Shown: piece by piece, positions 1-10,866 of the stretch | How the letters are laid out: every line of letters starts with the position of its first letter | Numbering within the stretch: position 1 is the stretch's first letter | DNA from: Limnoperna fortunei | Taxonomy: Eukaryota; Mollusca; Bivalvia; Mytilida; Modiolidae | NCBI GenBank assembly: GCA_944474755.1 | Contig: OX104123.1 | Coordinates: 17,922,275 to 17,986,274, forward strand | Direction of reading: 5' to 3' | Length of the DNA: 64,000 nucleotides | Notes under the pieces: model-generated | Seen by the model: only the letters and a program-made list of their open reading frames with translations | The model's database searches: none | Told to the model about the DNA's origin: nothing | Program-made: the position numbers and the translations under genes

Positions 1-427
1 TTGGCAATGGATTGGTGAATTTAGATGTTTCTAGATGTACTGTGTTGCATGGGAGGCAGTTTTCAAATGTATGTTGTTTTCTTTCATTTCCTGGGAGTTG
101 CAACCATTTTACTAGGTTGAAATGGGACAAGAAAACTTCTCTCTCACCAGTTTTACCTGCATTTTTGTAGTACTTTTTGTTGTACACATAGTCCTGTATC
201 TTGTCTACCTTTTTACAAAATGTTTTGAAATCCTGAATTTGCAGAGATGGATAATTTTGCATGAATGTTGAATAGTTGTCAAAACGCTGCTTTAAAGATA
301 GGGATGAATTATACATTGGTGTTTGTTCTTGTGCACTGCTAGATGGTGGATTGTTGAAATAGTTAATAGCAGTGGTATCTTTTGTCGACCTTGAAATTAT
401 TACTTTCACAAAGTTGCAGATATTCAT
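1..427 (-). CDS. Unrecognised protein, first 142 residues (runs off the left edge)
   Basis: On the minus strand an open frame starts at ATG 427-425 (MNICNFVKV) and stays open to position 1, so the gene continues outside the window. The frame has no stop over 142 codons in AT-rich DNA, which is unlikely by chance. A Ser/Pro-rich stretch near residues 25-35 is followed by a Lys/Tyr-rich segment (DKIQDYVYNKKYYKNAGK, about residues 82-99) and then a segment with KWLQLPGNERKQHTFENC and a second Cys three residues later. No signal peptide or membrane segment is visible. I do not recognise the family; the Cys pair could be the start of a zinc-binding region. It could be an exon of a host gene or of a transposon. 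The start is chosen as the first in-frame ATG, but an upstream exon cannot be excluded. Confidence 0.5.
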   Translation of the reverse strand, partial: MNICNFVKVIISRSTKDTTAINYFNNPPSSSAQEQTPMYNSSLSLKQRFDNYSTFMQNYPSLQIQDFKTFCKKVDKIQDYVYNKKYYKNAGKTGEREVFLSHFNLVKWLQLPGNERKQHTFENCLPCNTVHLETSKFTNPLP

Positions 428-1160
428 TGTATGTTTGTAAAATTAGCTTTAAACAATAGAAATTAATTTTTATGTTGTTTGATGATGATGTTGATGTTTC
501 CAATAAAGACTGATAAAAGTGGATTGTTCTTGTTGTTCTTCTTGCACAGATTATCTAGCATGGAGGAACATAAATGTTCTGCAGTAAATGCAGAATAAAT
601 TGGAATAAATAAATGTAATTGTGAAGTTGGTAGTTATAAGATCAGTGGTAAGATACATTATAAAATAAACTTATTCTATACGTAAAAGTGTTTAAAAGGT
701 AAGTAAAAATCTTGTTTGTGCATTTTTATGTAGGTGACCAACATAAATGAGTTAAGCCAAAACACAAATAAAAGCATAATTAGAAATAAAATGGCATGTA
801 TGCAACTGTTTCCTATCCTAGAAATTTAGTGGACAATTTATTATATTTTTGAGTGGAAGGGGTTCTGAACCAGATAAATATGTCGTGGTGTGCATTATGT
901 AGATGTTATTCTTTTATAATAAAAGCTATATATGGATTGACAAAAGGAATAACTAAAACCTTTAATTCATATGATTTTATTTTCTTGTTATGGACCCCTT
1001 ACCAAGTGAACTGGAATCATAACAGTATACTAAACGGCAAAACAATGTCGATGTGTAACCCTACCCCCCTTTTTCTGCAAGGCTCTTGTGTAAGGAAACT
1101 TATGGAGTACATATAAATTGGAATGTATTTAAAGCACCATATACATAATTATGAGAAAAT
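428..1160. other. No feature seen
   Basis: AT-rich sequence upstream of the left-edge gene. It has no open frame of convincing composition, no recognisable repeat and no clear promoter motif. A short open frame at 853-1116 has random-looking composition. Confidence 0.5.
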
Positions 1161-1541
1161 TTATTTCATAAAATACACATAAATGCAAGACAAAAATTTT
1201 ACAATGACGAAAAACAATGGTTCTTCACTGTTCAAAATTGGCGCGCTATGAACTAGAGCAGTTATCTTCCCTGACACTGAATCGCAAAAACGTTTGTAAA
1301 CAATGGTCGGGATTTGTCGCCCTGTAGACGTCAACATAAATTGGCTTGGCCCTACCTTTTGTCCGGGTAATTTTGAATGCACCATTATATCATTCTGTTC
1401 GGAAAACCACCAGGAATAATTTTTTACGTGGCGATAGAGCCTTGTAGGTATTTGTACTGTAATATTTTGTTGAAGAATGCGAGGTTCCCAACGTACTGTT
1501 TTGGTACTATAAATTTTAACAGATTTCCTTCTTTTAAGCAT
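1161..1541 (-). CDS. Hypothetical 126-residue open frame
   Basis: An ATG-to-TAA frame of 126 codons, starting MLKRRKSVKIYSTKT. It is long for this AT-rich background and its GC content looks higher than its flanks. The N-terminus is basic and the middle holds a NYSWWFSEQND segment. The last 20 residues are hydrophobic (ILNSEEPLFFVIVKFL) and could be a membrane segment or simple AT bias. No family is recognised and no splice context supports it. It may be a remnant of a mobile-element gene or a chance frame. Confidence 0.3.
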   Translation of the reverse strand: MLKRRKSVKIYSTKTVRWEPRILQQNITVQIPTRLYRHVKNYSWWFSEQNDIMVHSKLPGQKVGPSQFMLTSTGRQIPTIVYKRFCDSVSGKITALVHSAPILNSEEPLFFVIVKFLSCIYVYFMK

Positions 1542-2280
1542 CCCATGTGACTATCGCCAGTGTTTATCTGAAAAAAGACACATATATACATATATTGGCA
1601 AAATTTCGTGCAGCAGAAATGTGCATAAAAGGTAGGGCCATTGCGTTTAAAATACAGAGAAGCTATAAATAAAACCTTGTCACGTGATCATCAAGGGAAA
1701 TCCTTGCAAAATGAAAGTAGGTCAAAATCCATAAAAAAAGTACCACCCTTTAAGCTGTTATTGTCAAAATCGAAAATATTCTCGTTGTTTGAATGTTTTG
1801 TGTCTTGGAAGATTGATTTCTTTAATGCATGTATTTGTTGTATATTTCTCGTAGGCAGCCTTAACATACCCGCGACCTTTGTTACACCCTGAGGTTTGAG
1901 TTCTTCACAAATTTCGTCGTCCGTTAGTTCAGAGAGATCGTCGTCTCTGTAACGAATGATCCCTTGACAAGAATTTAATGTTCTGTGAGGAGTGGAAGAT
2001 ATGTCTAAATCGAGAATTTTATTGAGCCGAAGTAAATTTAAAGATTGTTGTTTTTTTTAAACTTCAATAAGAATTGATCCGGATTTCATTTTTGTTACGT
2101 TTTTAACATCTCCTGCACAGCCTTTAATGATTTTTCCGATGACGAAAGGGGAAATTTTTGAATAAAGGTTTATTGGAATACTTACTAGTCAAAACAATAA
2201 AACGTGAAAAGTGATCATCATCAACTATTTCTTCAAGCGAAATGTCATTTTTTCTTATTTTTTTTTTGAACCTGTTTGCG
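1542..2280. other. No gene seen
   Basis: AT-rich intergenic sequence. Short open frames have poor composition and no splice sites tie them together. Confidence 0.45.
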
Positions 2281-2900
2281 TAAATGTTTTGGAAGCCATG
2301 TTAAAAGAATGCGGTTCACCACCCTTGTCACCCACCCGACACGGATTGCCAACAGGGGCGATGCTTGGTGTCTGCGGATCACCATCAGAAAGCATCAGGT
2401 GTTCCAAGGGTGGTATACTCAAATAGATGAATTTCTTCACGAACGCAAGCTTCGTGCCAGACTTAACTGGCGAAACAACAGTTCGAAACTCTATCTACTC
2501 AATTGACGCATGAGCCACCGCCTTCTTAATAGCTTGTAACTGAACAACTTTGGAACTGAAATTCACAAGATATAATCACGTGATAAAAGAAATGACGACA
2601 AGCTTGTTAAGGGCTCGGCGTGACCAGCCGATTGACCGAACCGGGCCCATCCGGTCTCCCGTCTAGTTGAAGTCAGGGCCAAAGTGGTGTATTGAAAATC
2701 AAACCCGCTGACCCGCACTAATGGATGCAGCAGAGAGTGATCTCTCAACCACCAGGATCCATTCCTCCACCATCACGGGTTGCAACACACGGTAAACATG
2801 TCGCCTCTATAAAGCTGAGGAAGCTTTGCCATTCAGCCACCGCCTTCTTTGCAAATCTTGTAAGGAAGCGTCTATTAAAGGTACATACATTTCATGGAAC
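2281..2900. other. GC-richer block of unknown nature
   Basis: This block is visibly richer in G+C than its flanks and has overlapping short frames on both strands, none convincing. The phrase GCCACCGCCTTCTT occurs twice, at about 2514 and 2837, suggesting an internal duplication or a decayed repeat. I could not assign it to a family. Confidence 0.35.
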
Positions 2901-2962
2901 AGTTTGAAGGCAGTTTTTTCAAACTGCTTAAACCTTGAACTGGTTAGAACTGTTTAAAAACT

Positions 2963-3053
2963 TTTTTTTTCCAAACTACTTAATAACTGCCTAAGAACTG
3001 GTTAAATAGGCAGTTCACTTTGACTTGGGATTAGCAATACAATTAGAAACCAT
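2963..3053 (+). repeat. Array-flank direct repeat, copy 1
   Basis: A unique-looking segment (TTCCAAACTACTTAATAACTG, then TTAAATAGGCAGTTC) at the left edge of the satellite. It reappears at 4785-4876 with few changes, showing that part of the array and its flank were duplicated together. Confidence 0.85.
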
Positions 3054-5125
3054 ATTTCACATATAAAATCAATCTGGAGACCTAAGCGATGCAATTAAAA
3101 TCCATATTTCACGTATAAAATGAATTTCACATATAAAATCATTCCTGAAGCCTTGGTAATACAATAAAAAACAATATCTAACATATAAAATCACTCTGGA
3201 GACCATAGCAATGCAATTAAAAACCATATTTAACATATAAAATCAAACTTGAGACTTTAGCAATGCAACTAGAAATCATATTTCACATAAAAAATCAATC
3301 TCAAGACTTTAGCAATGCAACTAGAAACCATATTTCATATATAAATTCATTCCTGAAGCCTTGGGTATGCCATAAAAACAATATCACAAATAAAATCACT
3401 CTGGAGGCGTAAGCGATGCAATTAAAATCCATTATAAAATCAAAATCGAGACTTAAGCAATGATACTAGAAACCATATTTCACATATAAAATCATTCCCG
3501 AAGCCTTGGTTATGCCATAAAAAACAATATCTCACATATAAAATCACTCTTGAGACCTAAGCGATGCAATTAAAATCCATATTTAACATATAAAATCAAT
3601 CTCGAGACTTTATCAATGCAACTAGAAACCATATTTCACGTATAAAATCATCCCGGAAGCCTTGGTTATGCCATAAAAACAATATCTCACATATAAAATC
3701 ACTCTGGAGACCTAAGCGATGCAATTAAAATCCATATTTCACGTATCAAATTAATCGCGATACTTTATCAATGCAACTAGAAACCATATTTCACATATAA
3801 AATCATCCCTGAAGCCTTGGTTATGCCATAAAAACAATATCTCACATATAAAATCACTCTGGAGGCGTAAGCGATGCAATTAAAATCCATTATAAAATCA
3901 AAATCGAGACTTTAGCAATAATACTAGAAACCATATTTCACATATAAAATCATTCCCGAAGCCTTGGTTATGCCATAAAAAACAATATCTCACATATAAA
4001 ATCACTCTTGAGACCTAAGCGATGCAATTAAAATCCATATTTAACATATAAAATCAATCTCGAGACTTTATCAATGCAACTAGAAACCATATTTCACATA
4101 TAAAATCATCCCGGAAGCCTTGGTTATGCCATAAAAAACAACATCTCACAAATAAATCACTCTTGAGACCTAAGCGATGCAATTAAAATCCATATTTAAC
4201 ATATAAAATAAATCTCGAGACTTTATCAATGCAACTAGAAACCATATTTCACATATAAAATCATCCCTGAAGCCTTGGTTATGCCATAAAAACAATATCT
4301 CACATATAAAATCACTCTGGAGACCTAAGCGATGCAATTAAAATCCATATTTCACGTATAAAATGAATCTCGAGAATTTAGCAATGCAACTAGAAACCAT
4401 ATTTCACATATAAAATCATTCCTGAAACCTTGGTAATGCCATTAAAAACAATATCTCACATATAAAATCACTCTGGAGACCATAGCAATGCAATTAAAAA
4501 CCATTTTAAACATATAAAATCAATCTTGAGACTTTAGCGATGCAATTAAAAACCATATTTCACATATATAATCATTCCTGGGAACATAGTGATGGCATTT
4601 TTTTTTATTTTACATATAATATCAATCCTGAGACCTGAGCTATAAAATTAAAAATCATATTTTTATGTATAAAATCACTCTGGAGACCAAAGCAATGCAA
4701 TTAAAATCCATATTTAATATATACAATCAATCTCGAGACTTTAGCAATGCAACTAGAAACCATACTTCACATATAAAAACTACTTATTTTTTTCCAAACT
4801 ACTTAACAACTGCCTAAAAACTGGTTAAATAGGCAGTTCACTTTGACTTGGGTTTAGCAATACAACTAGAAACCATATTTGACATATAAAATCACTCTGG
4901 AGACCTAAGCAATGCAATTAAAATCCATATTTAACATATACAATCAATCTCGAGACTTTAGCAATGCAACTAGAAACTATACTTCACATATAAAATCATT
5001 CCTGAAGCCTTGGTAATGCCATAAAAACAATTTCACATATAAAATCACTCTGGAGACCTAAGCGATATGAAATTAAAATCCATATTTAACATACAAAATC
5101 AAACTTGAGATTTTAGCAGCCCATC
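3030..5125 (+). repeat. Three-monomer satellite array, about 155 bp higher-order unit
   Basis: About 2.1 kb of diverged monomers near 52 bp. Three types alternate: one with CTGGAGACCTAAGCGATGC, one with CGAGACTTTAGCAATGC, and one with TGAAGCCTTGGTTATGCC. All end in a CACATATAAAATCA-like phrase. The first type recurs at about 3395, 3543, 3699, 3854, 4002, 4157, 4312 and 4468, giving a higher-order period of 148-156 bp and roughly 13 units. Order and identity decay toward both ends. No open frame runs through it. Confidence 0.9.
4785..4876 (+). repeat. Array-flank direct repeat, copy 2
   Basis: Second copy of the 2963-3053 segment. It is followed again by satellite monomers. Confidence 0.85.
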
Positions 5126-5149
5126 CCTATAATTTACAAGATAATAAGT

Positions 5150-5380
5150 TGTGCCATTGAGCAGCGAGATATATATTTCCATGGAAAGTTACAACACCAT
5201 GGAAAAAATTCCATGGAATTCCATGGAAAGAGAAAATTTAACACATGGAAAGTATAACTTTGAGAAAATTTAGCACGGAACATCATGGCATCTTTCGACT
5301 TAGAAAAATTTTAGGATGGAAAGAAGTATTTACAGAACTTAGAAATTAAATGGCATAGAAAACCATGGAATCTGACTTCG
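5150..5380. repeat. CCATGG-dense stretch
   Basis: Short palindromes of the form TTCCATGGAA and partial copies (CATGGAAA, ACCATGG) recur about ten times in 230 bp. It looks like a decayed short-period repeat with no coding potential. Confidence 0.55.
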
Positions 5381-5390
5381 AAATATTTTG

Positions 5391-5651
5391 ACTCGGTGGC
5401 CGAGTGGTTAAGGTAGTTCGTCTACTATTGATCACGTGGTCTGTCAACACTTGAGATTGCGGGTTCAATTCTCACTGCAAGCAGGGTTTACTGGACTCCA
5501 ATCTTAATTGACAAGGATTGTCATTTTTCCTACCGCAGGTCGGGTGTTTTGTCCGGGTACTCCGAGTTCCTCCCCCAATAAACTGGACGCCTTGATATAG
5601 CTGAAAAATTGCTGAAAGTGGCGTTAAAACACCATCAAACAAAAAAAAAAC
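5391..5651 (+). mobile_element. tRNA-Ser-derived SINE, full-length-like
   Basis: The head is tRNA-like. It has an A box TGGCCGAGTGG at 5397-5407 followed by TTAAGG, as in class II tRNA-Ser/Leu, and a B box GGTTCAATTC at 5462-5471. The body is unrelated to tRNA and carries TTTTCCTACCGCAGG and AATAAACTGGACGCC. The 3' end has ATATAGCTGAAAAATTGCTG, then GGCGTTAAAACACCATC and an A-run. RNA polymerase III transcription and LINE-mediated retroposition are inferred from this layout. A reverse copy lies at 10636-10866 and a body fragment at 47157-47285. The 3' core is shared with other retroposons in the window. Confidence 0.88.
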
Positions 5652-5912
5652 CTAATCTTTAACCTGGTAGCCTCCTGTTTTATTTTCATCATTTTATCAA
5701 GTACATTCTTAAAACATAAAGTTTTCATTAAATTCTAGTTACTTCTTGTTACAAAGATAAAATGTTTCTATACAAAGTCCATGAAAATTTCATCATTGAA
5801 GAAACAATAATTCTGTATCAGTAAAAATCGAAGTTATTCAGAAAACGTACCTTAAAATCCCTGATATGAAAAAACAACTATCAGTTAAATTAATATTTTA
5901 TACGTATATTTG
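5652..5912. other. No feature seen
   Basis: AT-rich spacer between the SINE and the next retroposon. Confidence 0.5.
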
Positions 5913-5925
5913 TGTTGCCTTTCGA

Positions 5926-6436
5926 TTGATTGATTGATTAATGGTGTTTAACGCCCGAGCAGCAATATTTCAGCTATATTCAGGCGATGAACATGAAATG
6001 GATGATAAAATGAACATGAAATGATGATGAATGAAAATGGGATGGGACACAAGGAAAAATAGGGGTAACGGATTTTAGATTACCACTGGCAAATGGGAGG
6101 ATGGATAGGGTCGGGCAATTTAGCCTCCTGTAGCGGGATCGAAATCCCTACTCATAGCGAATACTACAGCAGCGTTCTTTAACGTGCGAGGAACGTGGCA
6201 TTTTCCCAACACAGTGCACTAATATGGTTTGCGGTCAGGTTTTCCGTATTATGGCCTGACAACCCCAGCTTGCCAGGGGTACCCCATTCAACCACCTGGG
6301 GCACACATCCCAGTCGGTCTTTAGGCAAACCGACCTGACACGCCGGTCAGGGTACTGGGCGCTATTTAGTCGCCTTTTACGACAAGCTAGCGCGACTGCG
6401 GTCTATTCTTTTAGCCACCCGGATCCCGCACGGGGC
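5926..6436 (-). mobile_element. Non-coding retroposon, family R, copy 1, with 13-bp TSD
   Basis: A 511-bp insertion in minus orientation. The 3' tail (ATTGATTGATT on the plus strand) is at the left and the 5' end (GCCCCGTGCGGGATCC on the minus strand) at the right. It is flanked by a perfect TGTTGCCTTTCGA duplication at 5913-5925 and 6437-6449, which indicates target-primed retroposition. It carries no open frame. The 3' core (CTGAATATAGCTGAAATATT then GGCGTTAAACACCAT) is shared with the tRNA-Ser SINE. A GGATTTCGATCCC phrase resembles a pol III B box, but a matching A box is not obvious. Near-identical copies are at 11706-12226 and 53721-54086. Confidence 0.88.
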
Positions 6437-6449
6437 TGTTGCCTTTCGA

Positions 6450-6576
6450 AGGTCTCTCAGCAGTGTGATTGGTCCTGTTACGCATGTGCAAACCAAAAGC
6501 AGCAGTTTTCGACCTCTTTCGCGCGCGCGCCATTTTGGTGACGAACATTCGAAGCGAATTTTAAATTTGTCGTAAA
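6450..6576 (+). promoter_or_regulatory. Candidate TATA-less promoter of the chimeric gene
   Basis: Directly upstream of ATG 6577. It contains an inverted CCAAT box (TGATTGG, about 6466), an NRF-1-like ACGCATGTGCA, a CG-rich run TCGCGCGCGCGCC and a YY1-like GCCATTTTGG. CpG clustering in otherwise AT-rich DNA supports a start region. Retroposon copy 1 sits immediately upstream and may have cut off distal control elements. Confidence 0.45.
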
Positions 6577-6757
6577 ATGTCTGCAATGTTTGGACTATTT
6601 ATATGGATAAATGACGATCCCATACAAGGAAACGTGTTAAAACTTTCTAATATTACGACACTACGGAAGGATTTTTCTGAATATAAAGTGGGAGAAAGGG
6701 TGGTGTCCAAATGCCCTGGATTTGGGCTACAGGAAGCGGTCATTGGAAAAATTGGCG
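6577..6757 (+). CDS. Exon 1 of a decayed chimeric gene: N-terminal Tudor-like module
   Basis: ATG at 6577 opens a frame (MSAMFGLFIWINDDPIQGN) that ends at a consensus donor, GGCG|GTAAGA, after one base of the next codon. The protein resembles the exon at 35455-35634 of the BEN-like gene. Both have an aromatic/hydrophobic strand, an NDD turn, VQG/IQGN, then a VG..V segment (YKVGERVVSKCPGFG here, FNVGNLVNAPWYGG there), and both splice in phase 1. A small Tudor-like beta barrel that reads chromatin is inferred from the pattern alone. The next in-phase exon is 8404-8675. Confidence 0.6.
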
Positions 6758-8403
6758 GTAAGAATTACAAAACATAGTATAATGAAGTAATCACCGAAAA
6801 AATGTAAAGAAATTATAAGATGACGGTATAGTTGACATCTCGCAGTACGAGGATCATAAATGCTATGAATTTGTACTTAAAAACATTTCTATAGTAAAAG
6901 TCGGCGTGTCTTACATCTAAACCCAAAAAACCGCATCAAAATGATGTTGGGGCTTATCAGTATCATATGTTTTCACAAGCTGTATGATCAATTAAAGTGT
7001 CAATCCAATTATAATTATTGTTGGTGAAGTTAAACATTTTATTTTATTGCAAAAGATATAACAAATATGGCTATAACAGCTGTAGTTATTACAGTACAAA
7101 TAAGCATAATGGCATATGATCTATAAACTTTAATTTAAATAAGTTAGCTTTATTTAAAACAACAGAATCTGAGTCTGGTAGGTCCTCTGCCGATGGTACT
7201 GCTGGCGAATATAAATGACCGACAGCTCGTAAGAAGTCGGGTGTGGTCATCTTGCGCTTCGTTGTATTCGGTTTTAAAAGCTCAATAGAGCTTAAGTTAT
7301 TTGTTGTTATATGGACCAAATTAAAGTAAAGCTTTCGTATTCGGATTCGTATGTACTGTTCTGGTGCCTGATCACCAGTTGCTTACTAACGAGGTCGTAC
7401 TGAAGGCTGACGGTCTCAAAAGTGCAATCCTATTTTGGTCACTTTTATTATATTTTTTATTTATTTTCCATACATGTCATATTTGTTCAAATATCTTATA
7501 TTCTTGAAAGATAGTGCACTGTCAACAATTTACAATATAAGTAAATGCTTAAAACAAACAACGTCAATCAAACAAACGACTTTAATTTCTCTATTTATGC
7601 ATTCCATTCGGTACTATAAAGAACTTCTCGTGTTTGTATACTCATTATTTTTTTCTCAAAATTACTATATTGCGTGTTCAATGATATAGTTGTGGCTGAT
7701 CAACATCAAAGTATTTTACTTTTTAATGGTAATTATAACTTATCTTTAATTATTTACCAATTAATGGATTGATTATAAACAGAGACATGTAATTATATGT
7801 CTCTGTTTTAAACAATGTAATTAACATAAGAGCATCGTTAATTTAAGCTGGAAAAGTCATTACACATTTATTTAAACTTTTCTTTTTTACCAATGTTCAT
7901 TTAAAGACAATTTTCTACCATTTTACTTAAACTAGTTACATAAACTATGGCCGAAACGTCTTATTAAAGTATGGCCGAAATGGCTATGGACGAAGTGGTA
8001 CTATGGCCGAAACGTCCCGAAAGCAGCTCCAACATCATTTTGATGCAGATTTTTGGGTTTAGATGTAAGACTGTTGAGGTTTTTTGCCTGACAAACAAAA
8101 ACGGCTTACCGTGTATGGTTGAGCTTATGCTCCTCTTGTAGATCTCAAAAATTATATTTTGAAAATCAACAATTGTTTCCTCAAAATATTCAACGTTTTG
8201 AAATGCAGCGATTTCCTCATTGGAGTTAAAAGTGAACACCTATGTGCCAGACAATATGTGTCTTTGGTTTTTATCTCGTTCAAATTTGATTCATTACATA
8301 TACATTTTGTAACTTCAACACCAATCTCTCATCACTTCCATATAACAAAACACTAAAAAAAAATAAATAAATGACTAAATAAAATGTGTTTTATTTGGTG
8401 CAG
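6758..8403. other. Intron 1 of the chimeric gene
   Basis: AT-rich and non-coding. Open frames here (for example 7089-7319 minus, 7435-7689 plus and 7964-8239 minus) have AT-biased, random-looking composition. A short GGCCGAAACGTC-type phrase repeats near 7947-8017. Confidence 0.45.
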
Positions 8404-8675
8404 ATGAGAAGGGTAAAAATGAATTGCAAGAAATTCTGGCAGGACCTACTTTCAAGTGTTTAATAGATGAACATGTACATGATATTCAACCTTCATGCAA
8501 GTCAACCACTAGTAATGAACAACTTAAACATGTAAAAAATGTTACTGAAGAACCTAGAAAAAAGAGAAAGAAAGACCCGTCTTCAAATTACGTGACCAAA
8601 AAAAAAAAGAAAACCACACTGAAAAAGAAAAGCCATCAACAGAGGACAGTGAAAATCCAAAGTCTACTATCAAAA
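8404..8675 (+). CDS. Exon 2 of the chimeric gene: Lys-rich linker with a poly-A frameshift
   Basis: The acceptor TTGGTGCAG ends at 8403 and the joined codon G|AT continues DEKGKNELQEILAGPTFKC, in phase with exon 1. A Lys/Arg-rich patch (EEPRKKRKKDPSS) looks like a nuclear localisation signal. After the A-run at about 8598-8608 the better-looking frame shifts by one and reads HTEKEKPSTEDSENPKSTIK, ending at donor AAAA|GTAATA in phase 1. This frame change could be a real mutation or a homopolymer sequencing error. The matching exon in the BEN-like gene (36103-36297) is also Lys-rich. Confidence 0.5.
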
Positions 8676-8744
8676 GTAATATCAAAATCTGAAAAAATCT
8701 TTTATTTGCATGTACAAATGTAAATAAATATTATGATTGCACTC

Positions 8745-9150
8745 AGTCTTGATCAATGTGAAAAGACTGAATCAGTCTCGAACTGATCTTGAATAGTCTG
8801 AATCAGCCTCGACCAATCTGAAAAGACTGAATTAGCCTAGACCTGTTCTCGACTAGTTTGTTTTTGTCAGAAATAGTCTCGACCATTTTAAAAAAGCTGA
8901 ATAAGTCTTGACTAATCTGGATGGATTGATTGAGTCTCAATTAGTCTCAATATGACTAGTCCAGATCAGTTCGAGACTGATTCAGTCTTTTCACATTGGT
9001 CAAGACTGGATCGAGATCCAGTTAAGACTTGTTCAGACTTTTCGGACAGGTTAAGACTGATTCAGACTGGGTCGAGATAACGTTGAGACTTGTTCAGACT
9101 TTTCAGACAGGTCGAGACTAATTCAAACTGGGTCGAACATATTTCTGAAA
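8745..9150. repeat. Long hairpin built from a GACTGA/TCAGTC tandem repeat
   Basis: Iterations of AAGACTGAATCAGTCTCGA in the left half are answered by the reverse complement in the right half. The clearest arms are 8751-8789 and 8963-9001, which are 39-bp reverse complements with one mismatch around a loop of about 170 bp. It lies in an intron of the chimeric gene and has no coding potential. Confidence 0.75.
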
Positions 9151-10043
9151 AAAAAGGTTATCTGTTTAGAATATGTAATTGATTGTGATACTCTGTTTAT
9201 AAAACAATTTATAACTGACCAAAATAAAAACATACACCATAATGTATGTAAAAATTTACATGACACAAAGTATACAGCTGTGTAAATTCTACAATTCGTT
9301 ATTTGAACGTTGTAATAGGTAATAAGTAAGTCTTGTTGCTCTCAATACTAGTTTGATGTGAATAAAAACACATTAAAATGCTTTCTCGTTTAATAGTTCA
9401 TCGCAATCATCAGTTGACACATGTAGTGAGTCCAGCACAGCATCAAACATCTACTGGAAAGATGAAAATGCAATGGATGATGGCGCTCCAGATCCTAGAA
9501 CTGCCAAGTTCAAACCAAAACGAAAACCTGGCATACAGCTTGGACGTTTATCGAGGTTTATTTATAAGTTTACCTTTTTTGTTACTGCATTCATTTTTTT
9601 TCAAATACAAAATGGTTTTGTAAACTTCTTCCTTGGGTCCCATCTACTATTAAGTAAGATTAAGTGTGGATATATATCTTCTTGATTTATATTAGTACAG
9701 TTTTTTCTTATGTAATTTTCTTCAATGTTACTCCATCAGTTCTTTGTGCTTTTTTTCCTTTAAATGTTGTCTGATAAATTGAACGTATTACACTTTATCG
9801 TTGTTCCAAACATTTGAAATATTGAAACTTTATGTGTGTATATATATATTTTGTTAGATTTGCTTTGAAAAGTTTAACATCACTAATCCACTTCTTTCGT
9901 CTGTACATGACAAGTATCTTTGTTACATCATTGTGTCTGTCAACAAATCAGCATGCAGAGTATTTGATCAGCAATGGAAAATACATTTCAAATGCTAGGC
10001 CTGATGGGAGATGGCAAAAGGTTACAGAGAGTGAGATGGAGAA

Positions 10044-10635
10044 GTAAATTAATAAATATCTATTTCGAATTTAGCATTATTCTTGATGTACATGTAAAAT
10101 CAATTCTGATTGGACAGTGTGAATAATTTCATGCATCAATTCCATGATTGATGCTGCCATAAGTTAAGAGCTGAGACATTATTTCCAGTATATAAATACA
10201 CTTTACATAATTTATGTGTATGTACAACTACCTGTATGGGGTCAAGAGAGTTGTGTACACTTGTATCACTCTGAGACGCGCAGCTAATTTTTCAGATTTG
10301 GACAAATTACATACTTAATTTTAGATAAAAAAATTCCTGTTTGAATATTTTAGTTGTTTTTATTGCCGTGTCATGATCATGAGTAAACTCACTTTCCAAC
10401 CATTAAATCACCAATCGATGCCTGCAAATCTTCAAATACAATACAGTTATCTACTGATTTTAATGCCTTATATGTAATTGAATATAAATGATATTAACAT
10501 ATACAAAAATTGTCACACACTTTTTTGAAACCTTTAATTACATTATATACACTGTATCACAGATATGGTATTGTCAAGCCTTTTTATAATTCTTACAGAT
10601 GCCTGAACTGTGTTTTAATATATTTGTATGTTTGA
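10044..10635. other. Intron sequence of the piggyBac-type pseudogene
   Basis: AT-rich sequence between the donor at 10044 and the inserted SINE. Nothing else is seen. Confidence 0.5.
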
Positions 10636-10866
10636 ATGATGTTTAATGCCATTTTCAGCAATTGTTTAGCGATATCATTGCGTCCAGTTTTTATTGGAGG
10701 AGGAAGATAGAGTACCCAGAGAAAACCCCCGAACTGCAGTAGGAAAATTAGCTATCCTTGTCAATTAGGATTAGAGTCGAGTACACCCTGACCGCAATCT
10801 CAGTGTTGACAGACCATGTGATCAATAGCAGACGAACTACCTTAACCACTCGGCTACCGAGGACCC
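10636..10866 (-). mobile_element. tRNA-Ser-derived SINE, reverse copy
   Basis: Reverse complement of the element at 5391-5651. The tail phrase (ATGATGTTTAATGCCA on the plus strand) is at the left and the tRNA-like head (CCACTCGGCTACCGAGG) at the right. It lies in an intron of the piggyBac-type pseudogene. The B-box region is altered (GTACACCCTGACC), so transcription is doubtful. Confidence 0.85.

Noticed and set aside
5391..5475. Possible functional tRNA-Ser gene
   Set aside because: A and B boxes are present, but the acceptor and anticodon arms do not pair convincingly and the sequence continues into a SINE body that has a second copy at 10636-10866.
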